Assembly: GCA_011390565.1 (NCBI GenBank)
Contig: JAABSC010000002.1
Location: forward strand, 62,001-126,000
Source of the DNA: Thioalkalivibrio paradoxus
GTDB taxonomy: Bacteria > Pseudomonadota > Gammaproteobacteria > Ectothiorhodospirales > Ectothiorhodospiraceae
Reading direction: 5' to 3'
Length of the DNA stretch: 64,000 nt
The notes under the pieces are model-generated. The model saw only the letters and a list, made by a program, of their open reading frames with translations, was not told the origin of the DNA and made no database searches. A program made the position numbers and the translations under genes. How positions within the stretch are numbered: the stretch's first letter is position 1; the number at the start of each line of letters is the position of its first letter. This document shows, one piece after another, positions 9,682-19,201 of this stretch.

Positions 9682-12375
9682 TCAGATCTCTTCGATCAGG
9701 CGGGTACGCAACGCCTCCTCCTGTTCGGGGGTGAGCGCGCGGCCTTCGGCGTTGTAAAGCAGGAAAAGGTCTTCTGCCTGTTCGCCCGCCGTGTTGATTC
9801 GGGCGGTCGTGACGTTGATCCCCTGTTCCGCGAACACGCAGCCGATGGTGGACAGCAGGCCCGGCCGGTCGAGCGCGCACACCTGCATGCGCGTCGTCGC
9901 GCCCGGGGCCCCCGGATCAAACTTGATGGCCGTCTCGACCTCGAAGTGTTTCAGGCGGCGCGGGACGGTGCGTTGCACGGCGTGATGGTTGCATTTCGGG
10001 TCCAGCAGCCGCTCGCGTAGCGTGTCGCGGATTTCGTCCACCCGAAAACCGGGCTCGACCTTGTGGCCCATGCTTTCCAGCACCAGGAAGGTGTCGAGCG
10101 TCCGGCCGGCACGCGTGGTGATGATTCGGGCATCGACGATGTCCAGCCCCAGCTGGGTCAGCGTGGTGGTGATCCGCGCGAACAGCTTGGGATGATCGTC
10201 CGTGTAGACGAAGATCTCCGTACTGCCCCGGGGTGTCTCATGGCGCACCAGAACCACCGGAAGGTCGGTGGGTTTGATGTGGGCGAGGGCCAGAGTATGC
10301 CAGGCGATTTCGTCGGCGGAATGCCGCACGAAATACTCGATTTCGAAATCCTCCCAGATGGCCTCCACCGCTTCGTCGTGCAGCCCGTGCCGCGCCAGCA
10401 GCGCCATCGCCTCGTGGCAGGTCTGCCCGATCTGCTCGTCGGTGTCCGGCGGCGTGTCCAGCCCCCGTTCGAGCAACGCTGCCGTCGCGTGGTAGAGGGT
10501 TTGCAGCAGAGAGTCCTTCCAGCTGTTCCACAATTCCGGATTGGTGCCGCGGATGTCCGCGATGGTCAGGAGGTACAGCAGGTCCAGCCGCTCCTGGGTA
10601 CGTACCTCGCGGGCAAAGCCCAGGACGACCTCGGGATCCGAGATGTCCTTGCGCTGTGCGGTCAGCGACATCAGGAGGTGGGATCGCACAAGCCAGCTGA
10701 CCAGTGTGGCGTCGTCGTCACGGAGACCGTGGTGCTGGCAGAAATGGAGGGCATCCAGGGCCCCGAGTTCGGAATGATCCCCGCCCCGGCCCTTGGCGAT
10801 GTCGTGGAACAGGGCCCCGAGGACCAGGCGCTCCGGACGTTCGATGCGGGTGTGGATCTCGCTCGCAAGCGGCTGTTCGTGCGCGAATTCGGGCAACGCC
10901 AGCCGGCGCGCGTTGCTGACCACGTTCAGTGTGTGTTCGTCCACCGTGTACGCGTGGAAGAGGTCGTACTGCATCCGCCCGATGATGCGTCCGAATGCCG
11001 GTATGTAGGCGCCCAGAACGCCATAGCGGTTCATGCGGCGAAGCTCGTGGGTGACGCCGCGCTCGGCGCGCAGGATTTTCATGAACAGTTCGCGGCACAT
11101 GGGGGTGCGCCGGAACTGGCCGTCGATCAGGTGGCGGTGGGCGCGGATCAACCGGATGGTCGAGGCCCGCAGACCCTGGATCTCCGGATGATTCTGCATG
11201 AGATGGAATACCTCGAGCAGCGCCGGCGGGTAGATCATGAAGACCTGGTCGTGCACCGGCTCCAGGTATCCGCCCCGGACCTGGAAGCGTTGGTGGATGC
11301 GCCGCGCCTCGCGCATCGATCCGGGGCTTTCCAGCAGCGCCTCGTTGAAGTGCTGCAGCAGCAGTTCATTGAGGCGCTGCAGCTCGCAGATGGTCCGGAA
11401 GTAGCGCTGCATGAACTGCTCGACACCCAGGTTCTCGTGATGGTCCACGAAGCCGAAGGTGCTCGCCAGCGCGCGCTGCAGGTCGAACAGCAGACGATCC
11501 TCGCGGCGTCCCGCCAACATGTGCAGCGCAAAGCGGACCTTCCAGAGAAAGCGCTGGCCCTCGATCAGATCCCGAAGCTCCACCTCGCGCAGAAAACCGT
11601 GTTCCACCAGTTGTTCCAGGCGTTCGGCATCGAAGTGGCGCTTGCTGACCCAACCGATCATCTGGATGTCGCGCAGCCCGCCCGGACCCTCCTTCACGTT
11701 CGGCTCGAGGCGGTAGGCCGTCTCCCCGAACCGGAGGTGCCGGGCGTTCTGCTCGGCGAGCTTGGCGCTGTAGAACGCGCGCGAATCCCAGAGTCTCTCG
11801 GGCTGCAGCGCTTCCCGGAAGTGCTGGAAGAGGTCACGCCCACCGCACAGGCGGCGCGCCTCGAAGAGGGTGGTGGCGATGGTGATGTCGCCGCGAGCTT
11901 CACGCAGGCAGTCCTCGATACTGCGTACGCTGTGGCCGACCTCGAGCCCGATGTCCCAGAGGAAGGTGAGGAACCCGCTGATCGCGCCACTGTGGGTCGC
12001 CTCGGCTTCGGGTTCGGCCAGGATCAGGATGTCGATGTCCGAGCCGGGGTGCAGTTCTCCCCGTCCATATCCCCCGACCGCGATCAGGCACAGACCCGAT
12101 GCGGCACCCAGACCCTGATCCTTCCAGATCTGGACGAGAAGATCATCGATCAGCTGGGCGTGGCCATGGATCAGGCTATCGATCGCCGCGCCATCATGGA
12201 ATCCCCGTTCGAGATGGCTGATGATCGCTTTGCGGAAGTCACGGAACCGGGCGACATCAAGCGGGTGATTCCGCAGGTCCCTCATTTCATCCCCGAGGGC
12301 CTGGGCCAGGGGTTCTGCAGAGGTATAGGGCGGGGCCGGGTGGGGATCCTGGCCGACCGTGGCCCAGGCCCTCAT
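9682..12375 (-). CDS. glnD: Bifunctional uridylyltransferase/uridylyl-removing enzyme (PII signalling)
   Basis: The 897-residue cytoplasmic nitrogen sensor uridylylates and deuridylylates PII proteins in response to glutamine. The nucleotidyltransferase signature GGYGRGELHPGSDIDILIL lies at about 101-119. The HD hydrolase site (LFHDIAKGRGGDHSELG) is near 515, and two ACT domains occupy the last ~200 residues. Length matches the family. ATG 12375 overlaps the TGA of map (ATGA), so the upstream extension of the frame is not used. The map-glnD order is conserved in many gammaproteobacteria. Confidence 0.96.
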   Translation of the reverse strand: MRAWATVGQDPHPAPPYTSAEPLAQALGDEMRDLRNHPLDVARFRDFRKAIISHLERGFHDGAAIDSLIHGHAQLIDDLLVQIWKDQGLGAASGLCLIAVGGYGRGELHPGSDIDILILAEPEAEATHSGAISGFLTFLWDIGLEVGHSVRSIEDCLREARGDITIATTLFEARRLCGGRDLFQHFREALQPERLWDSRAFYSAKLAEQNARHLRFGETAYRLEPNVKEGPGGLRDIQMIGWVSKRHFDAERLEQLVEHGFLREVELRDLIEGQRFLWKVRFALHMLAGRREDRLLFDLQRALASTFGFVDHHENLGVEQFMQRYFRTICELQRLNELLLQHFNEALLESPGSMREARRIHQRFQVRGGYLEPVHDQVFMIYPPALLEVFHLMQNHPEIQGLRASTIRLIRAHRHLIDGQFRRTPMCRELFMKILRAERGVTHELRRMNRYGVLGAYIPAFGRIIGRMQYDLFHAYTVDEHTLNVVSNARRLALPEFAHEQPLASEIHTRIERPERLVLGALFHDIAKGRGGDHSELGALDALHFCQHHGLRDDDATLVSWLVRSHLLMSLTAQRKDISDPEVVLGFAREVRTQERLDLLYLLTIADIRGTNPELWNSWKDSLLQTLYHATAALLERGLDTPPDTDEQIGQTCHEAMALLARHGLHDEAVEAIWEDFEIEYFVRHSADEIAWHTLALAHIKPTDLPVVLVRHETPRGSTEIFVYTDDHPKLFARITTTLTQLGLDIVDARIITTRAGRTLDTFLVLESMGHKVEPGFRVDEIRDTLRERLLDPKCNHHAVQRTVPRRLKHFEVETAIKFDPGAPGATTRMQVCALDRPGLLSTIGCVFAEQGINVTTARINTAGEQAEDLFLLYNAEGRALTPEQEEALRTRLIEEI

Positions 12376-13157
12376 GCCGCCAGGGCCTGTGGAGGGGTTT
12401 CGCCTGTGCGCAGGGTGAGAATGTCGTAGCCGGTCTCGGTCACCAGAATGGTATGTTCCCATTGCGCCGAAGGGCTGTGGTCCTTGGTGACCGCGGTCCA
12501 GCCATCGGCGAGCAGGCGGGTGTGCCGGCCACCCGCGTTGATCATGGGTTCGATGGTGAAGCACATGCCGGGTTCCAGACGCATCCCCGAACCGGGTTTG
12601 CCATAGTGCAGAACCTGCGGATCCTCGTGGAAGGCCTTGCCGATTCCGTGCCCGCAGTATTCGCGCACCACCGAACAGCGGTGGGACTCCGCGTAGCGCT
12701 GGATGGCATGGCCGATGTCTCCCAGCGTCGCGCCGGGGCGCACCTGCTGGATGCCGAGGTACATGCAGGCGCGGGCGATGTCCACCACGCGCTTGGCCTG
12801 GATCCCCGGCTTGCCGATGCAGAACATCTGGCTCGTGTCGCCGTGGTATCCGTCCTTGATCACGGTGATGTCGATATTGACGATGTCGCCGTTCTTCAGC
12901 TGCCGGTCCCCGGGAATGCCGTGACAGACCTGGTGATTCACGGAGGTGCAGATGGATTTGGGAAACCCCCGGTAATTCAATGGTGCCGGGATTGCCTTCT
13001 GATGATTGACGATATGATCGTGGCAGATCCGGTCGAGTTCATCGGTGGTGATACCGGCCTCGACATGAGGCGCGATCATCTCCAGCACCTCGGCAGCCAA
13101 GCGGCCGGCGACGCGCATGCGCTCGATTTCGTCCTGGGTCTTGATGGTCACTGACAT
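12372..13157 (-). CDS. map: Type I methionine aminopeptidase
   Basis: The 261-residue metallopeptidase removes initiator methionine from nascent proteins. Conserved features include NIDITVIKDGYHGDTSQMF with the two metal-binding aspartates, HGIGKAFHEDP with the metal histidine, and a late GMCFTIEPMI segment with the ligand glutamate. The length is that of E. coli Map. ATG 13157 follows a leader divergent from rpsB. It is translationally coupled to glnD. A minus-strand TTGCCC/TAGCAT pair with 17-bp spacing inside the shared intergenic region is a possible promoter. Confidence 0.97.
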   Translation of the reverse strand: MSVTIKTQDEIERMRVAGRLAAEVLEMIAPHVEAGITTDELDRICHDHIVNHQKAIPAPLNYRGFPKSICTSVNHQVCHGIPGDRQLKNGDIVNIDITVIKDGYHGDTSQMFCIGKPGIQAKRVVDIARACMYLGIQQVRPGATLGDIGHAIQRYAESHRCSVVREYCGHGIGKAFHEDPQVLHYGKPGSGMRLEPGMCFTIEPMINAGGRHTRLLADGWTAVTKDHSPSAQWEHTILVTETGYDILTLRTGETPPQALAA

Positions 13158-13198
13158 AGCAAATCCCCGCCACGGAGCCGCCGAGGCAGCCGGCCGGT

Positions 13199-13228
13199 TT
13201 GGTTTGAACCGGTCTCCTATGCTATAAA
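13199..13228 (+). promoter_or_regulatory. rpsB promoter with extended -10
   Basis: TTGGTT (13199-13204) is followed after 18 bp by TATAAA (13223-13228), preceded by TG-C, an extended -10. The discriminator GCGCGCGCCC is very GC-rich, which is typical of stringently controlled ribosomal promoters; ppGpp control is inferred. Confidence 0.6.
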
Positions 13229-13234
13229 GCGCGC

Positions 13235-13358
13235 GCCCTCGGGGCAACGAAAACCCTAAATCCACACACGTATCGGCACAGTCTGTTGGGTGCCCGCCCT
13301 CTTCAGGTCGGGTTGCAGATTGGGATACGTGGAGGCAGAACCCTACAGGAGAATTGCC
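13235..13358 (+). promoter_or_regulatory. Structured rpsB mRNA leader, candidate S2 autoregulatory element
   Basis: The leader is about 124 nt. CACGTATC (13267-13274) can pair with GATACGTG (13324-13331), closing a domain that contains an internal GC-rich arm and ends just before the AGGAG ribosome-binding site at 13347. S2 represses rpsB-tsf through its leader in E. coli and related gammaproteobacteria. Equivalence here is inferred from position and the long-range helix only. Confidence 0.5.
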
Positions 13359-14099
13359 ATGTCACTCGTTACCATGCGCCAGATGCTGGAGGCCGGCGTT
13401 CATTTCGGCCACCAGACCCGCTACTGGCATCCCAAGATGGCCCCGTACATCTTCGGTGAACGCAACAAGATCCACATCATCAACCTCGAGAAGAGCCTGC
13501 CGCTGTTCAACGAGGCGATGAATTTCCTGGGCAAGATCGCCGCCGATGGCGGCAAGATCATGTTCGTCGGGACCAAGCGGTCCGCCCGCGACGTCGTCGG
13601 CGAAGAGGCCCGCCGCTGCAACATGCCCTACGTGAACCACCGCTGGTTGGGTGGCATGCTCACCAACTTCAGCACCGTGAAGCAGTCCATCAAGCGCCTG
13701 AAGGATATCGAGGCGATGCATGCGGATGGCGGTTTCGAGCGCCTGAACAAGAAGGAAGGCCTCATGTTGACCCGCGAACAGGAGAAGCTCGAGCGGAGCC
13801 TGGGCGGAATCAAGGACATGACGCGCATGCCCGACGCGATGTTCGTGGTGGACGTGGGCTACGAGAAGATCGCGGTTGCGGAGGCGCGCAAGCGCGGGAT
13901 TCCCGTCATCGCGATCGTGGACTCGAACAACAGTCCGGACGGTGTCGACTACGTGATTCCGGGCAACGATGACGCGATGCGCGCGATCCAGTTGTACGTG
14001 GCGGCCGTCGCGGACACCATTCTTGAAGCCAAGGGCGCCAGCGCGACCGGGGTGCAGGAAGAGGAGTTCTCCGAAGCCGTGGCTGGCGAACAGGCCTGA
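13359..14099 (+). CDS. rpsB: 30S ribosomal protein S2
   Basis: The 246-residue S2 has the hallmark opening [20 protein letters not shown] and the [10 protein letters not shown] and PDAMFVVDV segments. It binds the small subunit late in assembly and helps hold S1. AGGAG lies 8 bp before the ATG. It is the first gene of the rpsB-tsf-pyrH-frr cluster and is preceded by a growth-rate-type promoter and a structured leader. The length is typical. Confidence 0.98.
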   Translation: MSLVTMRQMLEAGVHFGHQTRYWHPKMAPYIFGERNKIHIINLEKSLPLFNEAMNFLGKIAADGGKIMFVGTKRSARDVVGEEARRCNMPYVNHRWLGGMLTNFSTVKQSIKRLKDIEAMHADGGFERLNKKEGLMLTREQEKLERSLGGIKDMTRMPDAMFVVDVGYEKIAVAEARKRGIPVIAIVDSNNSPDGVDYVIPGNDDAMRAIQLYVAAVADTILEAKGASATGVQEEEFSEAVAGEQA

Positions 14100-14116
14100 G
14101 TCCCCGTATCCCGGGC

Positions 14117-14154
14117 GCCGCGCGGATCAAGCGCGCGGCGGCCTCCAATTTTTT
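14117..14154 (+). terminator. Hairpin with T-tract between rpsB and tsf (possible attenuator)
   Basis: GCCGCGCG (14117-14124) pairs with CGCGCGGC (14132-14139), and TTTTTT lies at 14149-14154. The nine-base spacer between stem and T-run makes it a weak or partial terminator that could lower tsf relative to rpsB. The tsf ribosome-binding site follows immediately. Confidence 0.45.
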
Positions 14155-14166
14155 CAGGAGTTTTGC

Positions 14167-15036
14167 ATGCAGATTACCGCTGCTCTAGTGAAGGAACTGC
14201 GCGAGCGCACCAGCGCCGGCATGATGGAGTGCAAGAGGGCCCTCACCGAAACCCAGGGTGATGTCGAAGCCGCCATCGAACTGATGCGCAAATCCGGCCA
14301 GGCCAAGGCGGACAAGAAGGCCGGCCGAATCGCCGCCGAAGGCCGCATCGAAATCGCCAGCGATGGCCCCACGGCGGTTATCGCCGAGGTGAACTCGGAG
14401 ACCGATTTCGTCGCCAAGGATCCCAGCTTCCAGGCGTTCGCGGCCGAGTGTGCGGCGGCTGCGCTGGAATCGGGCGCCACCGACGTGGCAGGCCTGATGG
14501 AAGTCGAGCGTGATGGACAGACGCTGGAAACCCGCCGTGCGGAGTTGATTGCCCGGATCGGCGAGAACATCCAGATGCGCCGCTTCGAGCGGGTTCAGAC
14601 TGACGGGGTTCTGGGCGCCTACCTGCACGGTAGCCGGATCGGTGTTCTGGTCAGCCTGTCCGGGGGCGATGTGGACCTCGCGAAGGACGTGGCCATGCAC
14701 ATCGCTGCCAGTCGGCCGATCTGCGTCGATGCCGGCCAGGTGCCCGCCGAGACCGTCGAAAAGGAGCGTGAGATCTTCCGCGCGCAGGCGCAGGAATCCG
14801 GCAAGCCCGCCGATATCGTCGAAAAGATGATCGAGGGGCGGATCCGGAAGTTTCTCGCCGAGGTGACCCTGGTGGGCCAGCCATTCGTGAAGAACCCCGA
14901 CCAGACCGTGGGCCAGTTGCTCAAGGAGAACGGCGCGACCGTCACCGGTTTCGTTCGGTATGAAGTAGGTGAAGGGATCGAGAAGAAAGTCGAGAATTTT
15001 GCCGAAGAGGTCATGGCCCAGGCGCGTGGCGCCTAG
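14167..15036 (+). CDS. tsf: Translation elongation factor Ts
   Basis: The 289-residue nucleotide-exchange factor of EF-Tu has an N-terminal UBA-like domain ([20 protein letters not shown]), the EF-Tu contact motif TDFVAKD near residue 82, and the C-terminal repeat domain. Length is close to that of E. coli EF-Ts (283). AGGAG is 6 bp upstream of ATG 14167. It is co-transcribed with rpsB through a partial attenuator-like hairpin and is followed by another strong hairpin before pyrH. Confidence 0.98.
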   Translation: MQITAALVKELRERTSAGMMECKRALTETQGDVEAAIELMRKSGQAKADKKAGRIAAEGRIEIASDGPTAVIAEVNSETDFVAKDPSFQAFAAECAAAALESGATDVAGLMEVERDGQTLETRRAELIARIGENIQMRRFERVQTDGVLGAYLHGSRIGVLVSLSGGDVDLAKDVAMHIAASRPICVDAGQVPAETVEKEREIFRAQAQESGKPADIVEKMIEGRIRKFLAEVTLVGQPFVKNPDQTVGQLLKENGATVTGFVRYEVGEGIEKKVENFAEEVMAQARGA

Positions 15037-15052
15037 GTAGACTGTCAGTCCT

Positions 15053-15080
15053 GGAACCCCGGAGATCGCCCCGGGGTTCC
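15053..15080 (+). other. Perfect 10-bp stem-loop in the tsf-pyrH gap
   Basis: GGAACCCCGG (15053-15062) pairs perfectly with CCGGGGTTCC (15071-15080) across an 8-base loop. There is no T-tract, so it is more likely an RNA-stability or pausing element than an intrinsic terminator. Confidence 0.6.
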
Positions 15081-15118
15081 TGATGACACACGATTCGAGT
15101 CCGCCATCGAGGAGCACC

Positions 15119-15853
15119 ATGAATCAGGAAGGCCAGCCCGCCTACAAGCGCATACTTCTGAAGCTGAGCGGTGAGGCCTTCATGGGGTCCCAGGATTACG
15201 GGGTCGATCCCGTCGTACTGGACCAGGTGGCACAGGAAGTCTGCGATCTATCCCGACTCGGGGTCGAAGTGGCTGTGGTCATCGGCGGCGGCAACATCTT
15301 CCGGGGAGCGGGTCTGGCCGAAGGCGGCATGGACCGCGTCACCGGCGATCACATGGGCATGCTCGCGACGGTGATCAACGCGTTGGCACTGCAGGACGCG
15401 ATCGAGCGCAACGGCCATTTCTGCCGCGTCATGTCGGCGATCCGGATCAACCAGGTCTGCGAGGACTACATCCGCCGGCGTGCCGTACGGCACCTGGAGA
15501 AGGGCCGCATCGTGGTCTTCGCGGCCGGCACCGGGAATCCCTTCTTCACCACGGACAGTGCCGCCAGCCTGCGGGCCATCGAGATCGGCGCCGAGTTGAT
15601 GATCAAGGCGACCAAGGTGGACGGGGTGTACGACGCCGATCCGATGAAGCGCAGCGACGCCCGCCGCTTCGAACGCCTGACATTCGATGAAGCCCTGGAA
15701 CGGCGCCTGGGCGTGATGGACACCACCGCCCTGGTCATGTGCCGGGACAACAACCTGCCCCTTCGAGTCATGAACATGTTTGCCAAGGGTGACCTGATGC
15801 GCCTGGTCATGGGCGAGCCGGTGGGCACCCTGGTCGAGAGGAACCCGCAATGA
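15119..15853 (+). CDS. pyrH: UMP kinase
   Basis: The 244-residue amino-acid-kinase-fold enzyme phosphorylates UMP to UDP. Recognisable parts are the N-terminal [14 protein letters not shown], the [11 protein letters not shown] nucleotide loop, the [13 protein letters not shown] segment and [19 protein letters not shown] precedes ATG 15119, which is preferred over an upstream in-frame start at 15083 that falls in the stem-loop region. The stop overlaps the ATG of frr (ATGA). Bacterial UMP kinases are hexameric and regulated by GTP and UTP. Confidence 0.97.
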   Translation: MNQEGQPAYKRILLKLSGEAFMGSQDYGVDPVVLDQVAQEVCDLSRLGVEVAVVIGGGNIFRGAGLAEGGMDRVTGDHMGMLATVINALALQDAIERNGHFCRVMSAIRINQVCEDYIRRRAVRHLEKGRIVVFAAGTGNPFFTTDSAASLRAIEIGAELMIKATKVDGVYDADPMKRSDARRFERLTFDEALERRLGVMDTTALVMCRDNNLPLRVMNMFAKGDLMRLVMGEPVGTLVERNPQ

Positions 15854-16407
15854 CGCAAGCCATCTATGACGACGCCAGCCACCGCATGGACCGCTCCCTG
15901 GAGGCCCTGCACACCGAGTTCACCAAGATCCGCACCGGGCGGGCGCACTCGAGCCTGCTCGATCACGTACTCGTCGAGTATTACGGCTCCGAGGTTCCGA
16001 TCAATCAGGTCGCGAACGTGAACGTCGAAGACGCCCGAACCCTGACCGTGACGCCCTGGGAACGGAACATGGTCGGCAAGGTGGAAAAGGCGATCATGAC
16101 CTCCGATCTGGGTCTGAATCCCGCTACGGTCGGTACCGTGATCCGGGTGCCCTTGCCGGTCCTGACCGAGGAGCGGCGCCGGGATCTGGTCAAGGTCGTT
16201 CGGGCCGAGGCCGAGAACGCCCGGGTGGCCGTGCGCAACATCCGGCGGGATGCCAACCATTCGCTGAAACAGCAGGTCAAGGACAAGGAAATCTCGGAGG
16301 ACGACGAGCGGCGCGCCGAGGAGCGGATCCAGAAACTGACCGATGAACACGTCGCCCGCATCGACAAGATGCTGGCCGAGAAGGAAGCGGAGTTGATGGA
16401 GGTTTGA
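15850..16407 (+). CDS. frr: Ribosome recycling factor
   Basis: The 185-residue RRF splits post-termination ribosomes together with EF-G. It has the family's three-helix bundle pattern with the [15 protein letters not shown] motif near residue 30, the beta-rich small domain (residues ~35-105, including TLTVTPWE), and long C-terminal helices rich in Glu, Arg and Lys. Length equals that of E. coli RRF (185). The start overlaps the pyrH stop. It is followed by uppS, whose start overlaps the frr stop. Confidence 0.98.
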   Translation: MTQAIYDDASHRMDRSLEALHTEFTKIRTGRAHSSLLDHVLVEYYGSEVPINQVANVNVEDARTLTVTPWERNMVGKVEKAIMTSDLGLNPATVGTVIRVPLPVLTEERRRDLVKVVRAEAENARVAVRNIRRDANHSLKQQVKDKEISEDDERRAEERIQKLTDEHVARIDKMLAEKEAELMEV

Positions 16408-17159
16408 CCTCGGCCTCGCGGACGCAGCCCTTGAACACGTCAATGCCTTCTGCGTCACCCGCGCACGTGGCCATCATCATGGATGGCAACGGGCGCTGGG
16501 CCCAAACCCGCGGTCTCTCGCGCAGTGAGGGTCACCGTGAAGGCCTGAAGGCGACCCGTCGGGCCGTCGAGTTCTTCGCGAATCGCGGAGCAAAGGCGCT
16601 GACCGTGTTCGCGTTCAGCAGTGAGAACTGGCAGCGTCCGCGCGAGGAGGTTGCAGCCCTGTTCGATCTGTTTGTCAGCGCCATCGAGGCCGAGCTGCCG
16701 GAACTGCTCGAGCGTGGTGTACGCCTGCGTTTCATCGGTGAACGGGAGGATTTTCCGGAACAGCTGCGGCAACGCATGGCGGAAGCCGAGAATGCGACCG
16801 TGGCGAACGCCGGGATGACGCTCGTCGTTGCCCTCGGGTATGGGGGCCGCTGGGACATTCTGCAGGCAGCCCTGCGTTGGGTGCGCGAGGCGCAGGGTGG
16901 CGAACCCGACCCCGAAACCTTCGAGCGCTACCTGAGCACGGCCGGACTGCCGCCTCTGGATCTGCTGATCCGTACCGGCGGGGAGCAACGCATCAGTAAC
17001 TTTCTGCTGTGGCAGAGTGCGTACGCGGAACTCTGTTTCCTGGACGTTCTCTGGCCGGATGTGGACGAGACCGCGCTGCAGGAAGCCCTGGATGTCTATG
17101 CTCGCCGCCAGCGCAGGTTCGGTTGTACCCCGGCGCAATTGCAGGCTGGCGATGCTTAA
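16404..17159 (+). CDS. uppS: Isoprenyl transferase (undecaprenyl diphosphate synthase)
   Basis: The cis-prenyltransferase builds undecaprenyl diphosphate, the lipid carrier for peptidoglycan. Signatures are [12 protein letters not shown] with catalytic Asp27, FSSENWQRP, and the C-terminal [15 protein letters not shown] metal-binding region. The start is uncertain. TTG 16404 overlaps the frr TGA and gives 251 residues, close to E. coli's 253. ATG 16443 would leave only seven residues before the conserved core, and neither has a well-spaced ribosome-binding site. The gene overlaps cdsA by 8 bp. Confidence 0.94.
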   Translation: MTSASRTQPLNTSMPSASPAHVAIIMDGNGRWAQTRGLSRSEGHREGLKATRRAVEFFANRGAKALTVFAFSSENWQRPREEVAALFDLFVSAIEAELPELLERGVRLRFIGEREDFPEQLRQRMAEAENATVANAGMTLVVALGYGGRWDILQAALRWVREAQGGEPDPETFERYLSTAGLPPLDLLIRTGGEQRISNFLLWQSAYAELCFLDVLWPDVDETALQEALDVYARRQRRFGCTPAQLQAGDA

Positions 17160-17988
17160 ACAGCGCGTGCTTACGGCGATCGCGATCGTCATACCGGTTT
17201 TTCTGCTGATTGTCTTTGGCTCCAGCCGCGCGTTCGCCGTCTTTGCACTGCTGGTCGTGGCGGTCGGCGCCTGGGAGTGGAGTCGGCTGGTGGGCTTTGC
17301 ATCGCCCGTCTCGCGGATCGCGTACGCACTGGCCATCCCAGCGCTGGCCGCGGTCTTCCTGCTGTTCTGGGGGCAGGGTGGCTGGTCGGCCGTTCACGGT
17401 CTGGTGCTGGCCCTTGCATCGCTCTGGTGGCTCGGGGTCTTTGTCGGCCTGCTGGGGTACCGCCCGGGGCTGGGTCAGCGTGGATGGGGCCGTTTCCTGC
17501 TGCGGGTGGCGGGCTTTTTCAGCCTGGTGCCGGCGGTCGTCGCGCTGGCCTGGTTGCACGAGGCCAATCCGCACTGGGTCCTGTATCTGCTGCTCCTGGT
17601 CGCCGCGGCGGATACCGGGGCCTATTTCGCAGGCCGCCGGTTCGGACGAACCCGGCTGGCGCCCGAGATCAGTCCCGGCAAGACCCGGGAGGGTGTGTTC
17701 GGTGCCCTGATGGCCGTGATCCTGGTGGCCACGGCGGCGGCCTGGATCTTCGGCCTGCCGCCCATGGATGCGCTCCTGTTCGTGCTGCTCAGCGTCGTGG
17801 TCGCACTGGTTTCGGTGGCCGGCGACCTTCAGGAAAGCGTTCTGAAACGCGAGGCCGGCGCGAAGGACAGCGGGACTTTGTTGCCGGGCCACGGCGGGGT
17901 GCTGGATCGGGTGGACAGCCTCACAGCCGCGGCGCCGGTGTTCGTCGCCGGATTGCTCTGGGCGTCGCTGCACCCGGGAGGTTTCTGA
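17152..17988 (+). CDS. cdsA: Phosphatidate cytidylyltransferase
   Basis: The 278-residue polytopic inner-membrane enzyme makes CDP-diacylglycerol from phosphatidic acid and CTP, the branch point of phospholipid synthesis. Several hydrophobic segments span residues ~5-235. The family signature is in the last third: [20 protein letters not shown] followed by [12 protein letters not shown] 17152 lies inside the end of uppS (overlap ATGCTTAA), consistent with coupling. The length is typical. It is followed by dxr after a single base. Confidence 0.96.
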   Translation: MLKQRVLTAIAIVIPVFLLIVFGSSRAFAVFALLVVAVGAWEWSRLVGFASPVSRIAYALAIPALAAVFLLFWGQGGWSAVHGLVLALASLWWLGVFVGLLGYRPGLGQRGWGRFLLRVAGFFSLVPAVVALAWLHEANPHWVLYLLLLVAAADTGAYFAGRRFGRTRLAPEISPGKTREGVFGALMAVILVATAAAWIFGLPPMDALLFVLLSVVVALVSVAGDLQESVLKREAGAKDSGTLLPGHGGVLDRVDSLTAAAPVFVAGLLWASLHPGGF

Positions 17989-17989
17989 C

Positions 17990-19189
17990 ATGACCCGTGA
18001 GCGCGTCACCATTCTGGGTTCGACCGGGAGCATCGGCGTCAGCACGCTCGACGTTCTGTCGCGTCAGCGCGACCGTTTCGAGGTTTTCGCGCTGACCGCC
18101 AACGGGAACGTCGAGGTGATGGCCCGGCAGTGCCTGGAACATGCGCCGGAAGTCGCGGTGATGGCGGATCCCGAGGCGGCGTCGGCACTCCGGGATCGAC
18201 TGGCCCGCTCGGGATGCCCGACCGAGGTTCGTGTTGGCAGTGAAGGACTGGTGGCCGTGGCGGAGTCGGACCACGTGGATGTGGTGATGGCCGCGATCGT
18301 GGGTGCCGCGGGTCTGTTGCCGACGCTGGCCGCCGCGGGTGCCGGCAAGCGGCTTCTGCTGGCCAACAAGGAGTCGCTGGTCATGTCCGGTGCGTTGCTG
18401 ATGGACGCGGTCGTGCGGAGCGGTGCGACCCTGCTTCCGGTGGACAGCGAACACAATGCCATCTTCCAATGCCTGCCGGCAGGATATACCTGCGGGGACG
18501 CCGTGCATCCGCACGGGGCCCGGCGCATCTGGCTCACGGCGTCGGGTGGACCCTTCCGCGAACGGGCGCTCGACTCGTTCGACGCGATTACCCCGGAAGA
18601 GGCCTGCGCGCACCCGAACTGGGACATGGGCCGGAAGATCTCGGTGGATTCCGCGACGATGATGAACAAGGGTCTTGAGGTGATCGAGGCCCGCTGGCTG
18701 TTCGCGCTCGATCCCGAGGACATCCAGGTCGTGCTGCACCCGCAGAGCATCATCCATTCGATGGTGGCCTACAGCGATGGCTCGGTTCTGGCGCAGTTGG
18801 GTAATCCGGACATGCGCACGCCGATCGCGCATGCCCTGGCGTGGCCGGGGCGAATGGACTCCGGCGTCGAACCGCTGGACCTGTTCTCGGCCGGCCCGCT
18901 GGAGTTCGCCGCGCCGTCGCTGGAACGCTTCCCCTGCCTGGGTCTGGCCTACCGGGCGCTGCGTGCCGGGGGCACGGCCACCACCGTGCTGAATGCCGCC
19001 AACGAGGTTGCGGTCGAAGCGTTTCTCGCCGGCGAGATTCGGTTCCCCGCGATTGCCGCGATAATCGAGCAGACGCTTTCCGCACTCGCGCCGGAGCCCG
19101 CAGAGTCGCTGGAAGGGATTCTTGCAGCGGACGCGCGGGCGCGGGACTATGCTAAGGACTGGCTGAAGCGGAGCGCCAGTCCGCGCTGA
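17990..19189 (+). CDS. dxr: 1-deoxy-D-xylulose 5-phosphate reductoisomerase
   Basis: The 399-residue NADPH-dependent enzyme converts DXP to MEP, the committed step of the non-mevalonate isoprenoid route, and so feeds UppS upstream. The N-terminal dinucleotide motif GSTGSIG lies at 10-16. The [12 protein letters not shown] segment, the metal-site stretch [11 protein letters not shown] and the substrate-binding [19 protein letters not shown] block are all intact. The ribosome-binding site is GGGAGG before ATG 17990. Length matches E. coli Dxr (398). Confidence 0.98.
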   Translation: MTRERVTILGSTGSIGVSTLDVLSRQRDRFEVFALTANGNVEVMARQCLEHAPEVAVMADPEAASALRDRLARSGCPTEVRVGSEGLVAVAESDHVDVVMAAIVGAAGLLPTLAAAGAGKRLLLANKESLVMSGALLMDAVVRSGATLLPVDSEHNAIFQCLPAGYTCGDAVHPHGARRIWLTASGGPFRERALDSFDAITPEEACAHPNWDMGRKISVDSATMMNKGLEVIEARWLFALDPEDIQVVLHPQSIIHSMVAYSDGSVLAQLGNPDMRTPIAHALAWPGRMDSGVEPLDLFSAGPLEFAAPSLERFPCLGLAYRALRAGGTATTVLNAANEVAVEAFLAGEIRFPAIAAIIEQTLSALAPEPAESLEGILAADARARDYAKDWLKRSASPR

Positions 19190-19201
19190 TTGTTGGATTC
19201 C

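Noticed and set aside
10063..12429. 788-codon open frame on the plus strand
   Set aside because: It is antisense to glnD, whose domains are all intact; the translated product matches nothing and follows the codon bias of the opposite strand.
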